Origin: Numida meleagris
Lineage: Eukaryota > Chordata > Aves > Galliformes > Numididae
Reading direction: 5' to 3'
Length of the DNA stretch: 64,000 nucleotides
NCBI RefSeq assembly: GCF_002078875.1
Contig: NC_034414.1
Coordinates: 9,161,993 to 9,225,992, forward strand
Within the stretch, counting starts at the first letter, position 1. The number at the start of each line of letters is the position of its first letter. Below, piece after piece: positions 16,346 to 31,660 of this stretch. The notes beneath the pieces are model-generated. The model worked only from the letters and a program-made list of their open reading frames with translations, was not told the origin of the DNA and did not search any database. A program made the translations under genes and the position numbers.

Positions 16346-18066
16346 TAAGTTTGTACATGGGAGGTAACAGCTAAAAATAGTAATCTTAGTTTCAAATTAT
16401 GTTGAGGCTGATTAAGCTACAATGAGAAATACCTTTGTGAAGTGTGAACTGCATCTTTATCTGCAGCTACTTATATGCAACAAAACCAGACTGGTTTCCC
16501 TAGTGTGAATATTTACATGTTATACTAATTTGTTTTCTTCAGTAATACCTGCCAAAGCCCTATAGTTTTATATAGGATTGTTTGACAACTGTTGCATTTG
16601 ACTGTAAGAAAACAATTTCAGATGTTTTAAAAATATATTCCGGAGCATCTTGATAAGTTATTTGGTATGGAATTTAATGGTGTAAGAAGCCTGCTTGCTA
16701 TAATTTTAACTAGTTGAAAACAAAAAGTATATTTGAAAGCAATCTTTAAAACCCTTTGGGGAGAGACCAAGGGCAGTTTTGTATGCAAATAGCAGTTCAG
16801 ATTTTTAATTTATGACAGAGACTTCTGAACCTGCAGCAGTTTCTAGCTTGCTGTACAAATGTATGCATTCTTACATACAAGAAAGGGCACTGTTTCAATT
16901 TAGCTTCTAACCATTCCCTGATGAATGTTTTTTTCATTCACATAAGGAGACTTGGCTTTTCTTTAAAGCTGTACTTACATCATTTATTGCAAAGTAGTTT
17001 GATTTACAGTAGCGTAGTATTAATATTAGCAATAGCTTCCTCTCAAGTCTCTGCCGTTAATTTCATGAAGCTGTTAGGATTCTTGGAGAACAGTGTTCAA
17101 AAGCACAAGCTATTATGTGTTTTTGACTTATTCATCCTAATGAATCTTTTTCTCAAAAGCTCCCTCCGAATCCTTGTCCTTTACAAGTAGCCACATTTCA
17201 AAGTTATAGAGAAAACTGTCAAAACAAAATAAAAATTACTGAAGCCAAATGAATTGTTAAATATAGTATGACTATGGTGGCTCTCAGTAGTCACACTTCT
17301 TTTGGAAAATTGTTTTAAGATAAGCAGTAGCTTTGTAAAGGTAGTGCAGACTGTCTTACTGATAACACAAGCTATATCCTCAAGGAACCATCATGCATTC
17401 CAGCATATTTCAGGAAATTTCATAAATTTGATCGTATCTCAGACATGTCTGTTTCTCAGGATGGAACTTTGTTTTAAAGGAAATGTATTTTTGGTTTTCC
17501 CTGTAAGCACACAGCTTTGTCTCCTAGGTAAATTATATGGTGTTTAAAAAAAAAATCCCATCATTTGATTCATGCGTCTTACCCAAAATCTAGTGGGGTT
17601 CATTTAAGCAGTGAGCTCTTCTTTAACATATCCTTCTAATGACATTGTGCGCTCTGACTGCACTTTTTTAACCTTGTGACTCCTGGAATCTTTTCCATGG
17701 ATGAAGTTTGAGCATGTTTACTAGGAAGTGTTTTATCATTTTCTTTTTTAGCTCAGCGGTATTAAGCCTGGATAAGTGACCAGGATTGAATTCTAGATAC
17801 ATAGAGGGTTGTGTTGAAGATGAACGTGATACTGTCTGAAGTCATTATTAAGTGTTGCTGGGATTTGTGCTGAGAAGAGGAATTTTTTTGAAAGCGATAT
17901 TGAAAAGGGAGATGTAACAGATTATATTGGAAATGTAAAAATGTATTTATATGGTGTTTTAGCAACCTGAGAAACAGATTGAAAGTTGCACTAGTTATGG
18001 AAATGGTTGAAAAAATGGGGGTTGGCAATTTATGGATTGGCATATGTTCTTGGAAAATTCTCCTAG

Positions 18067-19810
<1,744 letters not shown>

Positions 19811-19919
19811 TTATCCCTATATTCCAATTCTTCCTGCACAGCTATTGGAAGTTCTCAGTTCACCAACGCCTTTCATAATTGGTGTACATTCTGTCTTTCG
19901 TAATGACATTCATGAGCTT
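19811..19919 (+). CDS. SBF2: SBF2 coding exon B (cDENN)
   Basis: The exon has 109 bases: one base completing the serine codon split with exon A, then 36 codons. It encodes [20 protein letters not shown], then [16 protein letters not shown]. The PILP followed by [13 protein letters not shown] pattern is the hallmark of the DENN core where the strand-helix turn faces the Rab. Donor is GTAAGT, acceptor TTCTTTTCACAG. The downstream junction is phase 0. Confidence 0.97.
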
Positions 19920-21424
<1,505 letters not shown>

Positions 21425-21502
21425 GTTTTGCATCCTGATTTGGAAACAGCAGATTATGCATTCCCTCCCCCGCGAACAGCTTTATCACACACAAAAATGC
21501 TG
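21425..21502 (+). CDS. SBF2: SBF2 coding exon D (cDENN-dDENN linker)
   Basis: 78 bases, 26 codons, phase 0 at both ends. It encodes [20 protein letters not shown] followed by SHTKML. The proline-rich [11 protein letters not shown] segment is a conserved SBF feature linking core and downstream DENN subdomains. Donor is GTAAGA. Confidence 0.97.
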
Positions 21503-23554
21503 GTAAGATTTGTATGTTATGTCTGACTTTCTTAAGCAGAAAACTTGAAATTTTACATTAAATTTCTTTTAAGAATTTTGACTTTGTTTTCTTTTCCTTA
21601 TCCTTTATTATTGGTGAAGCAAGGAATTGGCACCAGGACATTGTATTCTGCTCTGTAACAGCAGTGTGATGGGTTCAAAGCTTTTATAAAGATGTTTGTA
21701 TTAACATGCAAGCACTTTATTTTCCTTTAAAAAAAGCGGTCTTAAAAAGACTATTGAGTCGAATCTGTGCCTTCTCTGTTTCACAGACCAGTGAAGCTGC
21801 AGAATTTTTCTGGAGTGGGCAAACTAGTTTTCTGTCTTTCTGTCTGTCTTTCAGTCTGTCTATCTATTATTTGGAAAATGTCTGATTTTAGAGACATTAA
21901 AAACATTCAATATATGATTTTAGTGCAAATATGGGTACAGATAAATGTGGTAGTCATGTCAGCAAAACATAAGTCACTGGTTTTACAATAGTAATGATGG
22001 CTATTTTACATGATATGTTTGGACATATTGGGAAAGGAATTGTGTGGGTTTTTTTAACATTGTTTTTTGTTTTGATGAACCTCCCTCAACCTGAACGAAA
22101 CAATACTTAATTGTCTGTAGTCAAAAAAAGCAGCCCATAGAGTTATCTGCTAGGGTCTAATTAACTTAGGTTACAAATAGTTGTGAACCCATGACAGCTT
22201 AATAACTTAGTAAAGCTACTGGCTTTAGCTTGCAAGAGTTCCTGGAACTCAGCTGGAGTTGGTAGTCTGAACTAAAATGCAAGAGCCGATTCAGTTTTAG
22301 AATACATCTTGGTTTTGTTCTGCAGGTGTATTCAAAAACCTATTAAGTTCTAAGTGGTACAGTGCATTTTTTTTGTACTTGTTTATTGGTTTAATTTTTT
22401 TTTCATTACTGAAGGCAGGAAGTGACATTGGATATTTAAACTAATGGCAGAATTCAGCTCATGTCTCATTTGGGACAGTGACATTGTAAATTAATGTCAT
22501 TGTATCAAAATATGAATTCTGTTAAATATGAAAGAAATAACCGTGTTTTCAAGTTATCCAAATAGAGTGCAAATGGTCCTGTTAAAATGCTAGAGAGCAG
22601 CTGGGACCCAAACAAACTTGAAATGTCTCTCAGTAAAGTCAGTCCTTATAGAAACGAAGTAAAAGTAGAATAACACCAATCAGATGAGACATCTAAAAAA
22701 ATATTCACATAGGAAGGCTTTATGGAACCTTATAGGTGCCTAAATTTATTTATTTTAGAAGTCATTGCATCCTTTATCTTAGTTTATATTTACAAGCTGC
22801 TCACAGTTTTTTAGCTGATGAGCTTTTTGCCTAATTTGATAGTCTAATGTTCTTTGCCGCTTGCAATTTTTCAAGTTAAAATTTCTTTTAAAATTCATTC
22901 AAACACTTTCTAGGACCTCAGGTTTTAGACGTAGCCGTGGTCTGACTAGATACTGGCAGTGAAATGAAAATAATGTGGATGACACAGTATTTAATTGCAG
23001 TGGTTTTAGTTGCACGTGGCTGAAGATGACCCTGACCCAAGGCTGCCCTCATCTGTTCGTATCAATTCCACTAGTGCATCCCTGTTAGTCTAAGCACTCC
23101 CCTACTCAATTTGATCAAAATAAACCTGCTCCAGTGGCACCACCTCTGATGGCACTGTGGAGCCACGCTATCTTAGGGAATACATACAGGCTAAGATGCC
23201 CACTTTTCTTTCATTAGCATTGATTTTCACTCATGTTGATTCCTACTTGGGATTCACTGTACGACCATCCAAATTTGCATTGCCCTGACACTGACAGTAC
23301 TGTGCAGGGGTGAAAAAAGAACAACAGGAAAAAAGGGGTGGGCATGTACTAAATCTGGCATTGTGGTCCAGAACACAGGTCAGTGAAACTGGCCTGGCAT
23401 CACATGGATTTTTATGTATGCACTTCACATGATGCACCGCTGCACTGTTTGACAAATTAGTAGGCATTCTATCAATTAGCTTTATATTAGCTTTATATAA
23501 AGTGTGAAAAATTATAGAATGAAAATGTTTTGACAACATGTTCAATGCTTATAG
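21503..23554 (+). other. SBF2: SBF2 intron D-E
   Basis: 2,052 bases. It contains a TCTG/TCTT simple repeat at 21831-21868 and otherwise unique AT-rich sequence. The acceptor region before exon E (CAATGCTTATAG) has almost no pyrimidine tract. Confidence 0.9.
21831..21868. repeat. (TCTG)n / TCTT short tandem repeat
   Basis: Imperfect tetranucleotide repeat of TCTG with TCTT and TCAG variants; on the plus strand it extends a polypyrimidine stretch. Confidence 0.85.
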
Positions 23555-24233
<679 letters not shown>

Positions 24234-24362
24234 GCAGCCTTTTTGGGCCAGCGAGGCTTGATTGAGAATGACTTTCTAACCAAAGTTCTCAATGGAATGG
24301 CATTTGCTGGTTTTGTGTCAGAGAGGGGTCCTCCCTTTAGAGCCTGTGATCTTTTTGATGAG
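24234..24362 (+). CDS. SBF2: SBF2 coding exon F (dDENN end)
   Basis: 129 bases, 43 codons, phase 0 at both ends. It encodes [20 protein letters not shown], then [20 protein letters not shown] and FDE. The DFL...L...[12 protein letters not shown] pattern is the SBF-type dDENN terminus, where the segment packs back on the DENN fold. Donor is GTGAAA. Confidence 0.98.
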
Positions 24363-25124
24363 GTGAAAACTGTTTTTTTGTTTATTTCTTCTTTTAATCC
24401 CAAGCAAATTAAAATGTACCTGTGACTTTTCAACCTCTGAAAAACTTACTTAAGTGCTTCCAAATACTCACTGTTTATTATATAAAACTTATGCTAGTCT
24501 TCTATATTCTCATTTTCTATTAATCATGCGTTTCTAGCTTACTTTCATAAAATCATGCCCTGCCCATATATATGGAATTAAAGATTTGTGTAAGTGTATT
24601 AACATGTGTAAGTCATGGTAATACTGTTCCTATTGTCAGGTTTGGAAATGTGTAATGCATCACATGTTCTAGTACAGAATTGAGTAATTCGAGTACATTC
24701 TTAAAAACACTGAAAAAGTAATGTGAAAAATTAAATACATACCCAAGAAAATTAACTGGGACAAACATTTTTTCGTTCAAAAATCAATACCATGCTTTTT
24801 CTGTGCTGCTTTTTATTTGAATGTGCAGTACAATTAGAGTTTGGTATTAACTCTGCTTAGTTACGGTGCATTTGAGAAATGTAGATTATAGTATTAGAAA
24901 TGTTAAAGGAATGACTTAGGTATGTAGGACTTTCTGTGTTAGCTTAGTGTATAAAATCTGGCAGCAGAAGCTGTATATGAAAGTGAAAATATGTCATGTT
25001 GTAGAGCAAGGAGACTGCAAATTTTTCCTTTTTTTCTTTCTCAATTTCAATTTAATATTAACATTTCATAATTTAAACAATAAATACATTACTTTTAGTT
25101 AAATTGTTAACATTTTTTTTTAAG
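24363..25124 (+). other. SBF2: SBF2 intron F-G
   Basis: 762 bases, GTGAAA donor; the acceptor is a T-run followed by TAAG. No repeats of note. Confidence 0.9.
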
Positions 25125-25223
25125 TTGGTAGCCTTTGAAGTTGAAAGAATTAAAGCTGACGAAGGTAATCCACCAAAAATGATAAAGCATGTTAGAGAAC
25201 TTGCAGAACAGCTCTTCAAAAAT
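25125..25223 (+). CDS. SBF2: SBF2 coding exon G (post-dDENN helix)
   Basis: 99 bases, 33 codons, phase 0 at both ends. It encodes [20 protein letters not shown], then [13 protein letters not shown]. The charged, helical sequence connects the DENN module to the linker. The segment from ADEGNPP differs from the human form as I recall it, while [13 protein letters not shown] is constant. Donor is GTAAGT. Confidence 0.97.
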
Positions 25224-27046
25224 GTAAGTTTACTCTACCTGTTGCTCTTCAGAATTGATAACATTGAAAATTCAGTTTTCTGAGATTGATCCAGTGTCTG
25301 AAAACAGAAATGAGTGCTTGTGGTAGTCATCTGCATTGTAACTAAAGACTTAGGAACTTTAACTGCCAACAATCTTGTATGTTAAGGAAGTTTAATATAT
25401 TAATACTGATTTATTAACGTTAATAGTGATCTACCAATGACCTACTGCTATTTAGCACACTGTTTTCTCCATGTGTGTTCACTACATGTATATAAACTGT
25501 TATTTTCTCTGCTACAACCTGTCTGTGCCAAACATATCTCCTATCTCACCTCAACAGTTTCCCATATGAAAACGGTATATCCAGTTTGGTGTAGTGTATT
25601 CTTCCAGCAGATGTGTCCTGCTGTGTAACCCAGGCCCCTGGTTTCTATGTTCAGCAAGTGTTAACTCTTTAATATCTTACAGGTGGCTTCTTGGACTCTT
25701 CGGTTTTCCTAGAATGCTGTTTCCAGTTTTGTTCTTTCCTTCGTATCATGGCTTTATTTTGTACAGTGCTTTTCTAAAATCCCTTAATGTTCCATTAAAT
25801 AGGGATTTTTTTTATTGTTTACTTGTTTTATTTGGCATCGGCTAATCTGCATCCTCCTCGTATTTCCTGTCGTTGTTCAGACTCCACAGGGCAGTATCTA
25901 TTTTGCAATCAGTCAACACCTTTATCACCCTATCTTTTCTGTATCCCACTTCCCCAAAACTATGATTTACAACCTCTCTGCTATAAAAAACGCAGGAATT
26001 TCTAACTACTGCTAAATTCTGGGCTGTTTTTTGCCTTTTTTTTTTTTCCAAAATGTATTGTCTTTGAGCATTTCATCAGTGTCAATGCAGTCTCTGCTTT
26101 GGGTAGGATTAATATATTTTACATAGTAAATCCAAAATTTTACAACTTTTGCATATGATGGTCTTGTGTCTGTAGATTTTGGATGGAAAATACATCTGTA
26201 TGTTTTAAACAGTGTGTGTGAAATGAGGCTAGTCTGGCTTTCAATATTGCCCTTAGTTGCAGAATTTTTGTGCCTGTCTTCAGGTATGATCTCTCTCTTC
26301 CCCATCCTCCACTCTTTGTCCTTCTTCTCCTTCAAAACTGCCAAATGACCTTTCTGCATTTTTGAATGAAATAATATATTTAAGCTCTTACACTATATTC
26401 TGTGCCTGCTCCTGCTGTGCTTCTCTTCACCTTGCTTGCAATTGTAGAGAAGAGTTTTGTGTTATGTGCTAGGACCCAAGTCAGAAGAGCTGTTAGTGGA
26501 ACTGCTCTGTTTGCATTATTTGCATTATTTTACTAATTTTGCGTAATATCTAAGAACATAGTCTGGGAGTTTTCTTACCTGCAGTATTAAAATGTTGCAT
26601 TTAGGTGTTCATTGAAGAGAGGTATAGGAAGAGTAAAGCTGTAGTATATATTTCAATATAGTAGTGACACTGTATACATTTCAAGTGTAGTTGTGTTAAA
26701 ATGGAACTTGAAACTCTGTGAGCACATTTAGTAAAGTGACTTCTGAAACACGGAGTATTTTCTAAGTGGAGGTATTTTTGACAGCATTAAATTGGTGGGC
26801 AGGGCATGGCCATCAATCCTAATCCGTGCTTTCAGGGAAGTTCATGGAGTAACTTTAGTCAGAGGTGCTGCTTGCCTTCCTGCTTACCTTCCCTTGGAAC
26901 TGTGGTTCGAAGGAAACTGCTGAGGAAGAAAAACTAGCCAGCAGTTAGTTTTGGTCAGCTGTCACCGGGTGCGCGGGTGCTCAGGAGATTGGAAATGGGT
27001 CCTCCATGTTGTCTGGGTCATGAGGTATGTGTGGCTTTGGAAACAA

Positions 27047-27114
27047 CCAATAACTGCCACTGTTTGACCTCTTCCGCTATAAAAGTGGTTCTGAATTTTC
27101 CATCTGCGTTCTCA
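27047..27114 (+). promoter_or_regulatory. Possible intronic core promoter (CCAAT + TATA)
   Basis: CCAAT at 27047-27051 is followed by TATAAAAG at 27078-27085 and an initiator-like TTCTCATAC near 27110-27116, about 35 bases on. This is a conventional vertebrate core-promoter layout. The upstream 150 bases carry several CpGs in a generally CpG-poor intron (CACCGGGTGCGCGGGTGC near 26964). No gene is recognisable downstream; the next feature is a CR1 end at 27363. It could be chance, an old LTR promoter, or an alternative SBF2 transcript start before exon H. Confidence 0.3.
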
Positions 27115-27362
27115 TACACTAACAGAGGTAGAGCTGATGAATGTGAATGTTGATGCACAGCAGATTGTACCGCGTACCCTTTCCTGTAATCTCAGTACAA
27201 GAGCATAAAACTAATGACGGTGTAAGAAAAAAGTTCAAAATTCCGTCATGGCATTTTCTGCCAAGCTTTACGTAGGGAATTCTGTTTAATTAGGTGCCCA
27301 TTTGTTGCAACTGGGTGTGCAGTTTTTACAACTGAAATGGAGTTTTATGTGTGCTTCTTGGC

Positions 27363-27504
27363 TGTCCCCTCCCTGGAAGCATTCAAGGCCAGGCTGGATG
27401 CGGCTTTGAGCAGCCCGGACTAGTGGGAGGTGTCCCTGCCCATGGCAGGGTTTGAAACTAGATAATCCTAGAGGTCTTTTCCAGCCCAAACCATTCTATG
27501 ATTG
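27363..27504 (+). mobile_element. CR1 fragment, 3' end with tail, sense
   Basis: CCTCCCTGGAAGCATTCAAG, GCCAGGCTGGATGCGGCTTT, then CTAGAGGTCTTTTCCAGCCC and a CCATTCTATGATTG tail match the last 140 bases of CR1. The octamer-type tail is intact, so this is among the better-preserved ends here. Confidence 0.93.
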
Positions 27505-30091
27505 TAATTGATACATACATTAACCTACAGCGTTTATATTAGACAGTAGAAGAGACAGCAAATGCATCTTTCTGAACTAAAAACATTTCACATTTAAAGA
27601 TGTGTAGAAAATGTTATTTTTTGTCCACGTGTGATAGAGCATACATGTTAGAGTATCTTAATATCGATAACCTCATACTGATGTCTTAGACTTACAATAA
27701 GTGAATATTCCTTTGGAAAATGTAGCGGAACATCAGACCAGAGAATGTTTGTTGAATAGATTAATGTAGTCCATGAAATTTCATCTGTAATAAAGTGTTA
27801 TGTATTTCATGGCATACCTCTTTGTCCTATACCATTCTCTTTCTGATAAGTACTGATGGTATCACCTTCTCTTACAAGTTAAAATTATGAATCCTGAAAT
27901 TAAAGTTTCTGAATAAAAGTTATAGTCTGTGCCACTAACTTAGTAGTCATGCTCTACATAACAAAATGCTGTCTCCAGATTCAGGTCTTTATTTCAGGTT
28001 TATGGTTGACAGTTCTACAGCATTCATGACCGTTAGGTTTGTTAAAAAGTCAGTGGGCAATATTCAGGTAAACTAGTTGTTTTCGGTTAGGTGGTAGAGA
28101 TGTGTGGATTCAAATATGAAGAAGGTGTGGCAGAAAAAAAATGAAGATAAGCACACTTAAGTTTCAGTAAACTCGAGCTATTTTTTAGAAGGTTGGGTAT
28201 GTTTCTGTTGTGTTTGTTTTTTACAATACTTGGGGTTACAGTGTTACAAGCATATGATTCTTGTGGTAATGTCCCATAAATATAGAAAAATTCTTCCAGA
28301 ATATAATTGTTACTATGATTCTGAACTACTACTAATAAAATGGAGAACATTTGTTTTCTAGTCTGTGTGTTTGTGTGCCTCTCTCTACGTATCTAATGAT
28401 AGAACCTACTGTATGTGTACAACTTCTCACTTAAATTATTTCCTAAAATCATTGTCAAAACTCCTTCATTTTCATTTGATCTCATGAGAAGATTTATTTA
28501 TACCATTGCAACTGACCTGATACTGCTTCACTACCACTAAATCAATGACTTCAGAAGTCAAATTTTTAATAATTGTGCATCTTTAAATGCACAGAAACCT
28601 GATAGATTGAATGGCACTCTTTGGCAGCTGTATGTAGCCAATTATATGGAACAGCATAGGGTAAAACGGAATAAGAGTAAGTTCAAATATGACAAATGAC
28701 AATCCCTGGTATGTGAATGAAGAGAAGAAAATATACCGTTTGATTTGATTGGTGTTACATTGCTGATGACACAAGATGTGATACTCATGATGGTGGTAGA
28801 AATCTTGTGTTGCATTTAGATCTCTGCCGTACTATGGAAAAGGTAGAACACAAAGCCAGAAAACAGACAAAAAATCAGAAAAAATTGTCAGCTATTTGAG
28901 GAAAAAAATAGAAGAAATTGTGGATTTTCATACTTTGCTGTCCTTAGGATGTCTTTCTGGGAACTGTGTCTTACACATGCTGAAATCAGTGTGGAGGCAG
29001 TAAAGTGAAATTTGGTGGTTTGTGGTGTACTTAGTTGCTGACCACCAGTGGCAAAAGATGCCACAAATGCCAGAGAGCCTACTGACAAGAAGTAAAGTAT
29101 CCCACATATCATCAGCATCTCTTTTGTATGGTAGAGAGCACTTTTTGCTCATCTTTGGTATTGTGTTTGGTACTATGCAGTTCTGATAAATATTTGAAAG
29201 TATCAGAATTATGCAGTAGCAGATGGAGCAATTATTTTGGTAAAACAAGTATGGCGGTGTTCTGCAGTGTGAAACTGATTTTTTTTTCCCCCTGTGTCAA
29301 AGACCTCTTCAAAAAAACCTAAAAGCAGCGGTGAAAATTTTATGCTTATTACACTTACAAAGACCATAAAAGAAAAATCACTGTAGGCAACCTTTACTTT
29401 TCACAGTGGAAATTTTGACTTTTTACAATGATAGAAATCTTTTCTATCTGTTGAGAACACTCCAGAATCTGATGTGACAGCTTCTTTTTTTTCATTGTAG
29501 TTGGGGCCCATCATTTCCTCTCTTTGATCACCTGTAAATCTTTTTCATTTCTTTAGTGTAAACAGTGAACTGTATAACATTTTTATGATACATACAGAAG
29601 ATAGAAAATTGTTACCTAGAGAAAGAGGGCAGTAGTTTCAAACATGATACAAAAATGAATTTTCATTTCTAGACTTGACCAAGGTGAGAATGTTTCTGAG
29701 TACTTGGTGATAAGACTGTATATTATAATATTTTTAAATCTGTCTCTAATCAGTAGGATAATTTTCAGACTATCTTCTATTTAAATTGTAAATATTCATT
29801 AAGTTGGGTAAAAGAAACCTAAGTTAAGCAGTGGTTTTCTTCTGCTCTCTTTCTTTTTTGAATAACATTGAATTTTGACAAACATAATTTTAGAAAAGCA
29901 TTTAATGAGATTGGAAATATTACATGTAATGAATCAAAGGTGATACGAATTTCAAACATGATATTAGTCATCTGTGTTAGTTGGCTTCTTAATCTCTCAG
30001 ATATGACTGATAATAACAGTGATTAAAATGGTTGAGACAGCTGGTAATACAAGTTAAGATTTTTGTCTAACATTTTGCCTTTGGCCTGCAG

Positions 30092-30296
30092 GAGAATCCC
30101 AATCCCCACATAGCATTCCAGAAAGTGCCGCGGCCCACGGAGGGCTCCCACTTGCGGGTTCACATCCTCCCATTCCCCCGGATCAATGAGTGCCGGGTAC
30201 AGGAACTGCTCCAGGAAGGCCTTGCAAGGAGTCAGGGTGCCCCCCCTGCCACCAGGGGGGACAAGAAGTGTGTTGTTCCGGCAGGTCCCCCTGTTG
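30092..30296 (+). CDS. SBF2: SBF2 coding exon H (GC-rich linker exon)
   Basis: 205 bases, 68 codons plus the first base of a valine codon (phase 1 donor GTATGT; acceptor TTTGGCCTGCAG). It encodes [20 protein letters not shown], then [20 protein letters not shown] and a linker ending [19 protein letters not shown]. The first half and the VVPAGPP end are conserved in SBF2; the middle (QEGLARSQG) is variable and probably disordered. Base composition is unlike its neighbours: 45 of 68 third positions are G or C by hand count, against 14 of 36 in exon I, and there is a run of seven C at about 30240. It lies just after the DENN module and before the SBF2-specific domain. Confidence 0.97.
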
Positions 30297-30387
30297 GTAT
30301 GTTCACTTGTTCCCTGACTTTTACTGTTTCTCACGTTTTGAATATATAATCAGCATGGCTGCAATATATTGCTCCCAAGAAAAATAC

Positions 30388-30505
30388 CGAGTTGCTTGAA
30401 TTTATTCAGAGAAAGGGAACCAAGCTGGTGAAAGGGCTAGAAAACAAGACATATGAGGAAGGGCTGGGGGAACTGGGGTCCTTTAGCCTGGAGAATACCA
30501 CTTTC
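30388..30505 (+). mobile_element. CR1 fragment, sense, truncated at both ends
   Basis: TTCAGAGAAAGGGAACCAAG, CTGGTGAAAGGGCTAGAAAA and GAGGAAGGGCTGGGGGAACT match the CR1 segment running into TTTAGCCTGGAGAA. It stops there, before the 3' end. Confidence 0.9.
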
Positions 30506-30539
30506 TACTACTTAGCAGCACTTCCAGCCTGTCAAGGGA

Positions 30540-30760
30540 AAGGATTATCCCTCTCGGCTCTGCACTGGCCTCACCTCAACCAGCCTTTGCAATTTTGGGT
30601 GCTGCAATATAGGGACGTAAAGCTATTAGAGAGCCTCCAAAGGTAGAGTACAAAGGTGGTAAAGGGTCTAGAGGGTCAAGATGTGAGGAGCAGCTAACGT
30701 CCCTTGGTTTGCTCAACCCAGAGAAGGAGGATGCTGAGGGGAGGGTTTTATCTAGAATTT
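30540..30760 (+). mobile_element. Second CR1 fragment repeating the same segment, sense
   Basis: TGGCCTCACCTCAACCAG, a TTTTGGGTGCTGCAATATAG block, AGAGAGCCTCCAAAGGTAGA, then GGTAAAGGGTCTAGAGGGTC and AGGAGCAGCT show CR1 again. It starts upstream of, and overlaps in consensus coordinates with, the copy at 30388-30505, so it is a separate insertion or a duplication. Confidence 0.88.
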
Positions 30761-31249
30761 ATCTAAATATCTTTATTTAAGTATAAAGAGCAGATGTAAA
30801 ACATTTCTCCATTTGGTTTTAATGCCAGAAAAATTCTATTCATCATAGTGATATTCATCAGTCTGGATGATGGCATAAAAAAGCGTATTCCGTAAACATG
30901 CAGGATACAGGAAGCTAGTAGAGTTTGTAAAAATTACTCTAGGATGAGATTAGAATTGCAATTAATCATGGAAAATTAGATGTCTAATCTCTGTTGAATG
31001 TTGTCCTTCTCTTCAAATAATATATTGCAGTTGCATGGGCATACTTGACTGACTAGACAACGTTTCTTCAGAAATTCATTTTGAGATTATAATAGGGCAA
31101 ACATGACCCAGCAATGTCAAACTGTTGCAAAAAAGACAAACATCTTAGTAGGATGTATAAACAGGAGTACAATCAGTGAACCCCATGGTGAAATCCTTTC
31201 ATTGTAGTCAGTATCCATTTTTGGACACTGGAAGATCGCCTGTGTTTTT

Positions 31250-31660
31250 GGTTGTGTTGGAGGGAGTCCAGAAGAAGGCAACAAGAATGACCGGTGGCCT
31301 GGAGAATGTGACATATGTGGAAAGATGGAGAATTGTTTAGACTGAAAATTAGAAGACTGAGTGGACACATACTAGCAGTTTTCAATTAAGTAAGAGGCTG
31401 TTAAAAAGAGGATGGGAATAATGTGTAGTGATAAGAATTAATACATGTAATTACAACACTAAAGTTATTTGTCAGGGAAAACTTGATAAAATGAAGATTG
31501 TGAGGCATTTCTAGTGAACTTCTAGTGAAGCCACAGAGTCTGTTATCACAGAACTTTGGGAACTTATTAGACAAACAAGGAGTAACATAAATAGAGTTGA
31601 TCCTGTCTGGGGACAGTGGGGATGAGCTAGATGGTGTCTTGAAACCTATTTCTCTTTGGG
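31250..31660 (+). mobile_element. Old diverged CR1 fragment, sense
   Basis: CCAGAAGAAGGCAACAAGAA, TGACCGGTGGCCTGGAGAAT and the following GGAAAGATGGAGAATTGTTT match an older CR1 subfamily; weaker matches (AGTTTTCAATTAAGTAAGAG, GCTGTTAAAAAGAGGATGGG) continue to about 31660. It is highly diverged and the right edge is uncertain. Confidence 0.75.

Larger units (their letters stand above)
25224..30091 (+). other. SBF2: SBF2 intron G-H
   Basis: 4,868 bases. It contains a CCAAT/TATA cluster at 27047-27114 and a CR1 3' end at 27363-27504; the remainder is AT-rich unique sequence. The reading frames of 60-115 codons on both strands show no family resemblance. Confidence 0.9.
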
